Positions 54,799 through 61,487 of a DNA stretch of 64,000 nucleotides are shown one piece after another. Each line of letters starts with the position of its first letter. Positions within the stretch are counted from its first letter, which is position 1. The translations under genes were made by a program, and so were the position numbers. The DNA comes from Aliidongia sp035943795. GTDB lineage: Bacteria > Pseudomonadota > Alphaproteobacteria > ATCC43930 > CGMCC-115725. The notes under the pieces were generated by a model. The model was not told the origin of the DNA, did no database searches, and worked only from the letters and a program-made list of their open reading frames with translations. The stretch covers positions 124,001-188,000 of the forward strand of contig NZ_DASZBY010000083.1 of NCBI RefSeq assembly GCF_035943795.1, read 5' to 3'.

Positions 54799-55434
54799 AT
54801 GCTGTACGTGCCCACGCTGCTGCAGGCGATCGACTTGATCGGCACCTTCGTATTCGCCTTGAGCGGTGCGGTCGCCGGCGTGCGCCGTGGGCTCGACCTG
54901 TTCGGCGTGCTGGTGGTCGCCCTGGTCGCGGCCGTGTTCGGCGGCATTACCCGCGACATCCTGATCGGCGCGGTGCCGCCCGACGCGATCCTGCATCCGC
55001 ACTATATCGTACTCGCCGCGGCCGCCGGCCTGTTCACCTTCCATTGGTACCCGCTGGTCGCGCGCTTCACCTACCCGGTCCGCCTGTTCGACGCGGCCGG
55101 CCTCGCCCTGTTCGCGGTGACCGGTACGGAAAAGGCGCTGCATCACGGCCTGGACGGCCTGTCGGCGGCATTGCTGGGCGTGGTCACCGCCATCGGCGGC
55201 GGCGTGGTGCGCGACGTGCTGCTGGCCGAGGTGCCGGTCGTGCTCCGCTCCGACATCTATGCGGTGGCGGCCCTGGCCGGCGCGCTGGTCATTGTCGCCG
55301 GCGACCGCCTCGCCCTGCCCGAGGCACCGATCGCGCTGGCCGGTGCCGCCCTCTGCTTCGGCCTGCGCATGCTGGCGCTCTACCGCGGCTGGCAGCTGCC
55401 GGCCTCGCGCTGGCACGTGAAGAGCGGTCCGTAA
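54799..55434 (+). CDS. TRIC/UPF0126-family cation channel protein
   Basis: A 211-residue membrane protein with about seven helices formed by two repeats of the UPF0126 domain. Each repeat has a glycine-rich motif followed by Arg-Asp: VFGGITRDIL near residue 50 and IGGGVVRDVL near residue 135. Prokaryotic relatives are trimeric cation channels (TRIC). It stands alone. Confidence 0.9.
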   Translation: MLYVPTLLQAIDLIGTFVFALSGAVAGVRRGLDLFGVLVVALVAAVFGGITRDILIGAVPPDAILHPHYIVLAAAAGLFTFHWYPLVARFTYPVRLFDAAGLALFAVTGTEKALHHGLDGLSAALLGVVTAIGGGVVRDVLLAEVPVVLRSDIYAVAALAGALVIVAGDRLALPEAPIALAGAALCFGLRMLALYRGWQLPASRWHVKSGP

Positions 55435-55576
55435 ACCTCCGGGGTTCGAGCCTGTGATTTTCGCACTCCCCGGGCCCGCGGCGTTCAGGCTTATTCAACG
55501 ATCATCGGCTCTTGTACTTCCGAGCGGCCGCACACGTTTTTTTTGCGGCTCGATCTTTGAATTTGGGACACGGATA

Positions 55577-56260
55577 TTGATCAAGCGGTTCATCATCGCC
55601 GGCGCCTTCATCCTCCTGGCGCCGCTCGTTCTGGCATGGGAAGGCGTCTGGTCGCCCTATGGCAGCCCGGCCCTGCTGCAGACCTATCACTACCTCTTCG
55701 TCTGGCAACCGCTGATCGCCGGCCTGCTGGCGATTCTGGCCGCCTGCATCGCCCTGGAAGCCATCCTGCGCTCGACCCAGGCGACGACGCAGGCGACCTT
55801 GCATGCGGCCCATGTGATGGCGCGCGCGACGATCGAGGCGGCCGAGCGCACCGTCACGGCCGCCGGTGCCAAGGAAACCGCGCGCCAGAAGACCAGGGAC
55901 GAGCGGGATCGGCAGGAGCAGATCGATATCGCCCTCGACGCGATCAACAAGCTGTCGGCCCTGACGAAATGCCTGCCCGCCGCCGTCGAAGAAGGCGAGC
56001 CACAGTTTCTGGTCACCGCCGCAGCCGCGTTGCCAGGCCTCTCGACCGTCCGGCTCAACGGCGTCGAAATGCGAATCCGCATGCTGGGTGCCGGGATCGC
56101 CAAGGATTTCGCGGACATCGAAGGCTGGGTATCCTCGACCATCGGCGACCGCGACACGCGCCGGGACCGGGCCGAGTTCCGGAACGCCGCCGTGCTGAAG
56201 CGCGAGGAAGCCGAAAGGCTGAAAGAGAAGATCCAGGGCAAGCTGCGCTTCGGCGCCTGA
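55577..56260 (+). CDS. Hypothetical membrane protein with cytoplasmic coiled-coil region
   Basis: About 227 residues if read from TTG 55577 (MIKRFIIAGAFILLAPLVLAW); the frame is open from 55454, but that part includes a T-rich non-coding-like stretch. Two hydrophobic segments (residues 3-20 and 41-65) precede a long helical, charged region (TIEAAERTVTAAGAKETARQKTRDERDRQEQIDIALDAINKL), suggesting a coiled coil. I do not recognise it. Confidence 0.55.
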   Translation: MIKRFIIAGAFILLAPLVLAWEGVWSPYGSPALLQTYHYLFVWQPLIAGLLAILAACIALEAILRSTQATTQATLHAAHVMARATIEAAERTVTAAGAKETARQKTRDERDRQEQIDIALDAINKLSALTKCLPAAVEEGEPQFLVTAAAALPGLSTVRLNGVEMRIRMLGAGIAKDFADIEGWVSSTIGDRDTRRDRAEFRNAAVLKREEAERLKEKIQGKLRFGA

Positions 56261-56266
56261 GCGATA

Positions 56267-56743
56267 TTAGTTGCGCGACAGGTCCCAGTAGATATTGCAG
56301 GTCCTGTCTGTATTCAGTGACGAGGTTCCCGTGATGTGGCCGTCCTGCATCTTGCCGTTGAACAGGATCGTCTGGCCATTTTCCCGAAAGGCGAGTTTGA
56401 CGGTCCCGTTCGGCGCGATGGTGCCGATCAGGAACTTGTTCTCCTTCATGCCATAGTCCGATCGGGCATTTCCCGCCTCGTCGACATCCATGACGAATTC
56501 ATGGACGCCCAGACTGCAGATGCCGGTCTGAAGCGTCGTATAGCCGGCATAGCGCCCGGCAATCGTTGGAGCCGCCGGGGCATTGCCGGGCGTGGTCGCA
56601 CCGCTTCCCGTCGGATAGGAATGGCGGATGAACAGCCCGGCGAAGATCAGCAGGGCAATGGATGCCAGGATGACGAGCGCGAACACCAGGTAGGAACCCC
56701 AGGTTTGCGCGGATTTTGCGGCGGCCATCGAACCAGGATCCAT
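56267..56743 (-). CDS. Hypothetical single-pass membrane protein
   Basis: About 158 residues from ATG 56743 (ATG 56728 is also possible). A single helix, YLVFALVILASIALLIFAGLFI, is followed by a Gly/Pro-rich linker and a beta-rich extracytoplasmic domain with two Cys (GICSLGVHEF and RTCNIYWDL) that could form a disulfide. No family assigned. It is convergent with the preceding membrane protein. Confidence 0.55.
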   Translation of the reverse strand: MDPGSMAAAKSAQTWGSYLVFALVILASIALLIFAGLFIRHSYPTGSGATTPGNAPAAPTIAGRYAGYTTLQTGICSLGVHEFVMDVDEAGNARSDYGMKENKFLIGTIAPNGTVKLAFRENGQTILFNGKMQDGHITGTSSLNTDRTCNIYWDLSRN

Positions 56744-56923
56744 CGATATGTGACGAGTTCGGGCCGAAATCCCCAGCATCGGCCCCTTTTCGCCCCTAGA
56801 AGACCATCCCTCGGAAATGATTGTCAAAGGTCAGCGCGGCGGCGCAGGTCCGATATCGGCAGATCGGCGGGCTCTCGATGCCCGATGGCGGGAAGCGGCC
56901 GGCGCGCCATGCGCCGGCCCTTC

Positions 56924-58309
56924 TCAGTCCTTCCAAGGATCGAACTCGGCCGAGCCGGCCATCGCCACCGCGAACGGCCGCAGCGTGTGCAGCACCTTGA
57001 CCGATCCGCCATGCGCAGCCAGGACCTCCGGCAGTCGGCGATAAGCCATCGGGCTTTCGTCGAGGTCGCCCCCGGCCAGCAGCACGCCGCGCTCCTGCAG
57101 CCAGGCATCCATCTGCGCCTGGGTGAAGGTGCGCTTGGCCTGCATCCGACCGAACAGGCGGCCGGCGCCGTGGACGGTCGAATAGAGCGCCGCCTTCGCC
57201 TCCTCGCTATCGACACCTTCGAGGATGACGCAGTCATCGCCCATCGACCCGCCGACGAAGCCGCGCTGACCCGGGAACGCCGGCGTGGCACCCTTGCGCA
57301 CCACCCACAGGTCCCGCTCGACCCCGCCGACGACATGCTTTTCGCGCCAGGCGTAGTTGTGGTGGTTGTGGACCCTATCGGTGATCTCGCCGCCGATGAT
57401 CTGGCGCACGCGATCGACGACCCACTCGCGGCCGGCGTAGCTGTAGCGGCCGGCCAGTTGCATCGCGGCGATATAGCGGCGCCCGATCTCGCTGTCCTCG
57501 TCGACCACGGCCGGCGCGACGTTCATGCCGTCCTTGCCCCCGGCGGCCTTCAGGTAGCGGGTCGCGCTGGTGTGACCGAGGCCGCGGCTACCGAAATGCA
57601 CACCGATCCAGACGAAGCCAGCCTGGTCGGTCAGGAGGTCGACATAATGGTTGCCTGATCCGACCGTGCCGAGCTGGCCGACAGCCTTCTGGCGATAGGC
57701 TTCCATGTCGCTCGCGCGCCAGGCGTCACCATCGTCGAACAGCGCGTGTTCGGCACCCTCGGCATTGGTCCGGCCGATCCCGAACGAGATGACCTTCCGG
57801 ATGTCCTGCAGAATCGTGGCGGCGTTCTCCCGGATGTCGTCATAGCGGGTGTCCAAACGGACGGCCATGTTGCCGCAGCCGATATCGAAGCCCACGCCTG
57901 AGATGCTGATCTGCTTCTCGTAGGCGATGACGCCGCCGACCGGCTGGGCATAGCCCAAATGGCCGTCAGCGCAGATCACGCCGGCGACGCAGTTGCCGAC
58001 CTCCATGCAGGCGCGCATCTGGTCGATCGTCTTCTGATCGTGCTGGCCGAAGACCTTGAGCGGGCTGTTGGCGAATTGCGCCGACTGCGGTGCGATCGGC
58101 GCGACGGGCTCCTGGCGCGCCTGGGCAAGCGCCACATCGCGCGCTGCGTCGAGGAAGGTGCACCAAGTCGGCAGCGGTCGGGCGCCCGGCCGGTCGATCT
58201 TCGCATCCGGATCGAGTCCGGCGGCCGTGGCGAGCAAGCGTGCCCGGTCCTGGTAGGGATCCGGCCGACGCATCTTCGGCTCTTTCGGGATGTCTCGGGT
58301 CTTCGTCAT
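56924..58309 (-). CDS. RtcB-family RNA-splicing/repair ligase
   Basis: A 461-residue RtcB-like protein. RtcB joins 2',3'-cyclic phosphate and 5'-OH RNA ends using GTP and manganese. Motifs: ICADGHLGYAQPVGGVIAYE, GVGFDIGCGNMAVR with the metal Cys, GSGNHYVDL, WIGVHFGSRGLGH, NHHNYAWREKH, VRKGATPAFPGQRGFVGGSMGDD and VHGAGR, which bears the guanylylation-site region. It is the last gene of the tRNA array-HNH-RtcB cluster, 68 bases after HNH. Repair of cleaved tRNA is the likely job (inference). Confidence 0.9.
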   Translation of the reverse strand: MTKTRDIPKEPKMRRPDPYQDRARLLATAAGLDPDAKIDRPGARPLPTWCTFLDAARDVALAQARQEPVAPIAPQSAQFANSPLKVFGQHDQKTIDQMRACMEVGNCVAGVICADGHLGYAQPVGGVIAYEKQISISGVGFDIGCGNMAVRLDTRYDDIRENAATILQDIRKVISFGIGRTNAEGAEHALFDDGDAWRASDMEAYRQKAVGQLGTVGSGNHYVDLLTDQAGFVWIGVHFGSRGLGHTSATRYLKAAGGKDGMNVAPAVVDEDSEIGRRYIAAMQLAGRYSYAGREWVVDRVRQIIGGEITDRVHNHHNYAWREKHVVGGVERDLWVVRKGATPAFPGQRGFVGGSMGDDCVILEGVDSEEAKAALYSTVHGAGRLFGRMQAKRTFTQAQMDAWLQERGVLLAGGDLDESPMAYRRLPEVLAAHGGSVKVLHTLRPFAVAMAGSAEFDPWKD

Positions 58310-58377
58310 GGTCGTTTCTTCTTCTGATCTCGACCGGCGTCGCCGCGCTGGGCGGTCGGCGCCGGTCCGTTGATGCA

Positions 58378-58995
58378 CTATGCCTGCAGCTCGGCCTGCC
58401 AATACAGGTACGAGCCGAAGTCCTCCCGAAGATCGTTCGGCAGGAACTCGAGCCCGGCCCGCAGCAGCTCCGCCGACGTCGGGCGGCGAGGATCCTTGAG
58501 CGGACGGAGACGCCCGTCCTTCCGGATCACGCCGCGGCGACCGGAGTGATTGGCCTCTTTATCCGCCTTCTTGCCGTTGCAGCCGAGGCAGGCGGTCAGG
58601 ATGTTCGTCCAGGTCGTCTTCCCGCCCTTCGAGCGCGGCACGAGGTGATCGAACGTCAGCTCCGATGCTTCGAACGGCTCCCCGCAGTATTGGCAGCGGT
58701 ACCGGTCGCGCAGCAGGATCGACCGGCGGCAGAACTTCGGTTCGCTCGACACCGGAGCGTATTGCTTCAGCGCCACGACCCTGGGGATCGCGATCTCGGT
58801 CGTCGGCGAGCGGAACACGGCGTCCCAGTTCTCGACCACGGCCACGCGATCGCGGAATAGCGCATGGACGGCATCCCGACCGGGGATGAGCGACAGCGGC
58901 CAGGTCGACAGCGGTTGATAGTCGGCGTTCAGAACCAGGCATTGGTATTGTCTTCGGACAGCAGCCTCTTGCGGCCAACGAGCCAGGGCGGACAT
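58378..58995 (-). CDS. HNH endonuclease
   Basis: A 205-residue protein with a C-terminal HNH domain: the zinc pairs are CQYCG and CLGCN, the core is LTFDHLVPRSKGGKTTWTNILTAC. The N-terminus has the QCLVLNADYQPLSTWPLSLIPGRDAV block typical of stand-alone bacterial HNH proteins whose role is unclear. Its ATG at 58995 has GGAGG at a good distance and lies 14 bases from the CCA end of the last tRNA, so it is almost certainly translated from the tRNA-array transcript. Confidence 0.9.
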   Translation of the reverse strand: MSALARWPQEAAVRRQYQCLVLNADYQPLSTWPLSLIPGRDAVHALFRDRVAVVENWDAVFRSPTTEIAIPRVVALKQYAPVSSEPKFCRRSILLRDRYRCQYCGEPFEASELTFDHLVPRSKGGKTTWTNILTACLGCNGKKADKEANHSGRRGVIRKDGRLRPLKDPRRPTSAELLRAGLEFLPNDLREDFGSYLYWQAELQA

Positions 58996-59009
58996 ATCGA
59001 CCTCCGAGA

Positions 59010-59084
59010 TGGTGCCGGCAGGAGGAATCGAACCTCCGCCGCCTGCTTACGAAACAGGAGCGCTGCCACTACGCTCATGCCGGC
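59010..59084 (-). tRNA. tRNA-Thr (CGT)
   Basis: Cloverleaf with GCCGGCA/TGCCGGC acceptor, anticodon loop TTCGTAA (CGT), T-loop TTCGATT and encoded CCA. It is the promoter-distal end of the array, 14 bases before the HNH start. Confidence 0.9.
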
Positions 59085-59085
59085 A

Positions 59086-59159
59086 TGGTGCGCCCTGCTG
59101 GAATTGAACCAGCCTCCCCGAGTTAAAAGCTCGGTGCTCAGCCGATAAGCCAAGGGCGC
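59086..59159 (-). tRNA. tRNA-Lys (TTT)
   Basis: Acceptor GCGCCCT/AGGGCGC, anticodon loop CTTTTAA (TTT), T-loop TTCAATT, encoded CCA. Only one base separates it from the next gene. Confidence 0.9.
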
Positions 59160-59161
59160 GA

Positions 59162-59239
59162 TGGTGCCCCGCCCCGGATTCGAACCGGGACCGTTACTCG
59201 TTTTGAGCGAGCCGCTTCTGCCGATTGAGCAAGCGGGGC
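59162..59239 (-). tRNA. tRNA with Leu anticodon (CAA), short variable arm
   Basis: Acceptor GCCCCGC/GCGGGGC, anticodon loop CTCAAAA (CAA), T-loop TTCGAAT, encoded CCA. The variable region is only about 6 bases, whereas Leu tRNAs normally have a long variable arm, so the charged amino acid is uncertain. Confidence 0.8.
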
Positions 59240-59243
59240 AAAT

Positions 59244-59318
59244 TGGTCTTCCCGCCCGGGGTCGAACCGGGATCTCTGGCTTCGGAGGCCAGGGCTCTAT
59301 CCATTGAGCTACGGAAAG
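59244..59318 (-). tRNA. tRNA-Arg (CCG)
   Basis: Acceptor CTTTCCG/CGGGAAG, anticodon loop CTCCGAA (CCG), T-loop TTCGACC, encoded CCA. Confidence 0.9.
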
Positions 59319-59321
59319 ATC

Positions 59322-59392
59322 TGGTGGCCCGTGCAGAAATCGAATCTGCCCAAGCGGGTTTAGAAGACCCGCGCCGTCCCAGCGGACGGGCC
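59322..59392 (-). tRNA. tRNA-Arg (TCT)
   Basis: Acceptor GGCCCGT/ACGGGCC, anticodon loop CTTCTAA (TCT), T-arm GCAGA-TTCGATT-TCTGC, encoded CCA. The D-arm region is short. Confidence 0.85.
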
Positions 59393-59396
59393 GAAT

Positions 59397-59472
59397 TGGT
59401 GCGCTGGGCGGGACTCGAACCCGCATGCTCCGGTTCCGTAGACCGGCGCTAATCCAGTTCAGCTACCAGCGC
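59397..59472 (-). tRNA. tRNA-Arg (ACG)
   Basis: Acceptor GCGCTGG/CCAGCGC, anticodon loop CTACGGA (ACG), T-loop TTCGAGT, encoded CCA. It is one of four Arg isoacceptors in the array. Confidence 0.92.
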
Positions 59473-59473
59473 A

Positions 59474-59549
59474 TGGTGCCGCGTGCGGGGATCGAACCCA
59501 GCCTCATCGGAGTGAAGTTCCGACCGCCTCACCAGAAGCGTAACGCGGC
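59474..59549 (-). tRNA. tRNA-Glu (TTC)
   Basis: Acceptor GCCGCGT/ACGCGGC, anticodon loop ACTTCAC (TTC) with C instead of the near-universal T at position 33, T-loop TTCGATC, encoded CCA. Confidence 0.8.
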
Positions 59550-59553
59550 ATGT

Positions 59554-59628
59554 TGGTAGGCCGTGACGGTGCCGCCCCGCCGACATCCTGTTTGTAAGAC
59601 AGGCGCTCTACTGCTGAGCTAACGGCCC
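59554..59628 (-). tRNA. tRNA-Val (TAC), atypical T-loop
   Basis: Acceptor GGGCCGT/ACGGCCT, anticodon loop CTTACAA (TAC), encoded CCA. The T-stem pairs (GGCGG/CCGTC) but its loop is GGCGGCA instead of TTCRANN. Confidence 0.75.
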
Positions 59629-59635
59629 TGAGAAA

Positions 59636-59713
59636 TGGTCGGGAATGTCCGATTTGAACGGACGACCCTCGCGCCCCAAACGCGATGCTCTGGCCAGGCT
59701 GAGCTAATCCCCG
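59636..59713 (-). tRNA. tRNA-Pro (TGG)
   Basis: Acceptor CGGGGAT/ATTCCCG, anticodon loop TTTGGGG (TGG), T-arm GTCCG-TTCAAAT-CGGAC, encoded CCA. Confidence 0.92.
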
Positions 59714-59718
59714 ATGAA

Positions 59719-59791
59719 TGGCGCCCATGAGGAGAGTCGAACCCCCGCATGCCGGCTTAGGAGACCAGACGCCGGATCCGCCAGCATGGGC
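59719..59791 (-). tRNA. tRNA-Arg (CCT)
   Basis: Acceptor GCCCATG/CATGGGC, anticodon loop CTCCTAA (CCT), T-loop TTCGACT, G73, encoded CCA. Confidence 0.88.
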
Positions 59792-59795
59792 AAGA

Positions 59796-59870
59796 TGGTC
59801 GAGATGGCGGGATTCGAACGCGCATCCTCCCCGTCCCGAACGGGGCGCTCAACCGTTGAGCTACATCTCG
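59796..59870 (-). tRNA. tRNA-Pro (CGG)
   Basis: Acceptor CGAGATG/CATCTCG, anticodon loop TTCGGGA (CGG), T-loop TTCGAAT with one mismatch in the T-stem, encoded CCA. Confidence 0.9.
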
Positions 59871-59874
59871 ATAC

Positions 59875-59949
59875 TGGCGCCCGTGATGGGGATCGAACCC
59901 ACCTCGTCAGATCGACAATCTGATGCCGTCACCAGACCGCTACACGGGC
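59875..59949 (-). tRNA. tRNA-Asp (GTC)
   Basis: Acceptor GCCCGTG/CACGGGC, anticodon loop TTGTCGA (GTC), T-loop TTCGATC, G73 as usual for Asp, encoded CCA. A 73-base spacer without a tRNA separates it from the next gene. Confidence 0.92.
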
Positions 59950-60022
59950 AAAAGGGGGCGCCGCGCTCACTGCTCTCGGACCTATGCGAGCGCGACTGAA
60001 CCGGCTTTTTGCCGCCGGCTGT

Positions 60023-60099
60023 TGGTGGGGATGGTGGGAGTCGAACCCACATAGGACCGCTTAAGAGGCGGGACCGATGCCTTTACGGATTACATCCCC
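60023..60099 (-). tRNA. tRNA-Lys (CTT)
   Basis: Acceptor GGGGATG/CATCCCC, anticodon loop CTCTTAA (CTT), T-loop TTCGACT, A73, encoded CCA. Confidence 0.9.
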
Positions 60100-60105
60100 G
60101 TGATC

Positions 60106-60179
60106 TGGTCCTTCGGTGAAGAATCGAACTTCACTCTGACGGTTATCAACCGCCTGCACTGCCACTGTGCTACCGAAGG
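60106..60179 (-). tRNA. tRNA-Ile (GAT)
   Basis: Acceptor CCTTCGG/CCGAAGG, anticodon loop TTGATAA (GAT), T-arm TGAAG-TTCGATT-CTTCA, encoded CCA. Confidence 0.9.
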
Positions 60180-60183
60180 AAAT

Positions 60184-60269
60184 TGGTGGGCGGCGGACAG
60201 AATCGAACTTCATGCCCGGAGGCGGCGGGTTTACAGCCCGCTGTCGGCACCAGCCAACGATCGCCGCCC
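60184..60269 (-). tRNA. tRNA-Tyr (GTA)
   Basis: Acceptor GGGCGGC/GCCGCCC, anticodon loop CTGTAAA (GTA), a long variable arm as expected for bacterial Tyr, T-loop TTCGATT, encoded CCA. Confidence 0.93.
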
Positions 60270-60276
60270 GTGAAAC

Positions 60277-60345
60277 TGGAGCTCCGCATCGGGATCGAAC
60301 CGATGGCCTTTCCTGCGCCAGAGGCCGCCCTGGTTGACCTTCCGT
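60277..60345 (-). pseudogene. Degenerate tRNA-like gene (anticodon region GGC, Ala-like)
   Basis: A sound T-arm (ATCGG-TTCGATC-CCGAT) and encoded CCA are present, but the 5' strand cannot pair with the 3' acceptor GCGGAGC and the anticodon stem has only three pairs around CTGGCGC. It is probably a decayed or truncated tRNA. Confidence 0.6.
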
Positions 60346-60349
60346 GAAT

Positions 60350-60426
60350 TGGTGCCCTGGGTCAGATTCGAACTGACACTGTACGCGTTCTAAGCGCGCC
60401 GCCTCCTGCCGTTGGGCTACCAGGGC
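60350..60426 (-). tRNA. tRNA with Leu anticodon (TAG), short variable arm
   Basis: Acceptor GCCCTGG/CCAGGGC, anticodon loop CTTAGAA (TAG, reading CUA), T-arm GTCAG-TTCGAAT-CTGAC, encoded CCA. The variable region is 5 bases, not the long arm normal for Leu tRNAs. It is not an amber suppressor. Confidence 0.82.
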
Positions 60427-60437
60427 TTGGGGATGGT

Positions 60438-60513
60438 TGGTGCCCCGTGCCGGTTACGATCCGAGCCTGCCCACCGTGAGAGGGCGATGACCTCACCAGA
60501 AGTCGAACGGGGC
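60438..60513 (-). tRNA. tRNA-Glu (CTC)
   Basis: Acceptor GCCCCGT/ACGGGGC, anticodon loop CTCTCAC (CTC), T-loop ATCGTAA (atypical), encoded CCA. Confidence 0.82.
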
Positions 60514-60516
60514 GGT

Positions 60517-60590
60517 TGGTTCGAGGCCCAGGCTCCGACCCTGGATTTCAGCGTTCAAAGCGCCGCGTCCTGCCATTGGACGAGCCTCGA
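60517..60590 (-). tRNA. tRNA-Gln (TTG)
   Basis: Acceptor TCGAGGC/GCCTCGA, anticodon loop CTTTGAA (TTG), T-stem CCAGG/CCTGG with atypical loop GTCGGAG, encoded CCA. Confidence 0.82.
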
Positions 60591-60596
60591 TCGAGT

Positions 60597-60672
60597 TGGC
60601 TCCAGGCCTTGGGATCGAACCAAGCTCTCCGGTTTCAGAGACCGGCGTCCTCACCGTGAAGACCATCCTGGA
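60597..60672 (-). tRNA. tRNA-Gln (CTG)
   Basis: Acceptor TCCAGGA/GCCTGGA, anticodon loop CTCTGAA (CTG), T-arm CTTGG-TTCGATC-CCAAG, G73, encoded CCA. Confidence 0.9.
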
Positions 60673-60678
60673 ATGAAT

Positions 60679-60755
60679 TGGGGTGGCGTATCGGTATCGA
60701 TCCGATCGAAGCCTGAGTCACAGTCAGGCGGGTTCGCCTGCTCCCTCACGCCACC
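60679..60755 (-). tRNA. tRNA-His (GTG)
   Basis: Acceptor GTGGCGT/ACGCCAC with an extra 5' G facing C73, the His identity pair, anticodon loop CTGTGAC (GTG), T-loop ATCGATA, encoded CCA. Confidence 0.9.
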
Positions 60756-60762
60756 ATCGACT

Positions 60763-60836
60763 TGGACGATCGCTCCGGTACTGCCCCGGTTAAACCGCTT
60801 TGCAGGCGGCTGCCGCTCTATTCTGGCTCGCGATCG
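60763..60836 (-). tRNA. tRNA-Cys (GCA), atypical T-loop
   Basis: Acceptor CGATCGC/GCGATCG, U73 as expected for Cys, anticodon loop CTGCAAA (GCA), encoded CCA. The T-loop is GGCAGTA, lacking TTC. Confidence 0.82.
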
Positions 60837-60839
60837 AAT

Positions 60840-60910
60840 TGGCACCGGGGGAAGGAATTGAACCCTCTTCCGCAGTTTTGGAGACTGCGTTGACGCCACG
60901 TCACCCCGAT
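60840..60910 (-). tRNA. tRNA-Trp (CCA)
   Basis: Acceptor ATCGGGG/CCCCGGT, anticodon loop CTCCAAA (CCA), G73 typical of Trp, T-loop TTCAATT, encoded CCA. The D-arm is short. Confidence 0.87.
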
Positions 60911-60914
60911 ATGT

Positions 60915-60990
60915 TGGCTCCCATCCCAGGTACCGCCCCTGGCGATCTCCGATTAACAGTCGGGTCCGTTCGCTTGCTCGGTCGATGGGA
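60915..60990 (-). tRNA. tRNA-Asn (GTT), atypical T-loop
   Basis: Acceptor TCCCATC/GATGGGA, anticodon loop CTGTTAA (GTT), G73 typical of Asn, encoded CCA. The T-stem CCAGG/CCTGG is perfect but its loop is GGCGGTA. Confidence 0.82.
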
Positions 60991-60998
60991 ACAATGTT

Positions 60999-61072
60999 TG
61001 GAGCGTCCAGTCGGATTCGAACCGACATTCTCAGGTTGGAAGCCTGATGCCCTACCCTTGGACGATGAACGC
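60999..61072 (-). tRNA. tRNA-Gly (TCC)
   Basis: Acceptor GCGTTCA/TGGACGC, U73 typical of Gly, anticodon loop CTTCCAA (TCC), T-loop TTCGAAT, encoded CCA. Confidence 0.92.
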
Positions 61073-61073
61073 A

Positions 61074-61149
61074 TGGTGCCTCCCCGCCGGATCGAACGGC
61101 GTCCTCCGGTTCTTCAAACCGGCGCGCGCACCAGCTACGCCAGAGAGGC
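61074..61149 (-). tRNA. tRNA-Phe (GAA)
   Basis: Acceptor GCCTCTC/GGGAGGC, anticodon loop TTGAAGA (GAA), T-loop TTCGATC, A73, encoded CCA. Confidence 0.9.
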
Positions 61150-61153
61150 AATT

Positions 61154-61231
61154 TGGTTGCGGAGGCTGGATTCGAACCAGCGGTCTGCTGCTTATGAGAC
61201 AGCCGAGGACGACCGGGCTCCTCTACCCGCA
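61154..61231 (-). tRNA. tRNA-Met (CAT)
   Basis: Anticodon loop CTCATAA (CAT), T-loop TTCGAAT, A73, encoded CCA. The acceptor TGCGGGT/CTCCGCA has a mismatch at its base. Elongator-like; Ile2 (lysidine) cannot be excluded. Confidence 0.82.
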
Positions 61232-61232
61232 A

Positions 61233-61307
61233 TGGGACCAGCGAGACGAGTTGAACGTCTGACCTGACCGTTATGAGCGGCCGGCTCTACCGTTGAGCTA
61301 CGCTGGC
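61233..61307 (-). tRNA. tRNA with CAT anticodon (Met or Ile2)
   Basis: Acceptor GCCAGCG/CGCTGGT (G1-U72 wobble), anticodon loop CTCATAA (CAT), T-arm AGACG-TTCAACT-CGTCT, C73, encoded CCA. A second CAT gene next to the first suggests that one of the pair is Ile2. Confidence 0.82.
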
Positions 61308-61312
61308 GAAAT

Positions 61313-61386
61313 TGGAGCGGACGACGAGAATCGAACTCGTGTCGGCGCGATGGCGCCGCGCTGCTCGACCATTGAGCTACGTCCGC
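61313..61386 (-). tRNA. tRNA-Gly (GCC)
   Basis: Acceptor GCGGACG/CGTCCGC, U73, anticodon stem GCGCG/CGCGC with loop GCGCCAT (GCC; C at position 33), T-loop TTCGATT, encoded CCA. Confidence 0.85.
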
Positions 61387-61391
61387 AATAT

Positions 61392-61466
61392 TGGTGGAGG
61401 CGCGGGGAATCGAACCCGCGATCATCTGCTTGCAAAACAGAAGTCCTACCGTTGAACGACGCCCCC
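61392..61466 (-). tRNA. tRNA-Ala (TGC)
   Basis: Acceptor GGGGGCG/CGCCTCC, anticodon loop TTTGCAA (TGC), T-loop TTCGATT, A73, encoded CCA. It is the first complete gene of the array in transcription order. Confidence 0.92.
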
Positions 61467-61487
61467 GATATTGAAAAAGCTGCTGCG

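Noticed and set aside
60350..60426. An amber-suppressor tRNA
   Set aside because: The anticodon is TAG, which reads CUA (Leu). An amber suppressor would need anticodon CTA.
59010..61466. Regularly spaced repeats resembling a CRISPR array
   Set aside because: The similar units are tRNA genes: each folds as a cloverleaf with its own anticodon and CCA. The units are not identical repeats and no cas genes are present.
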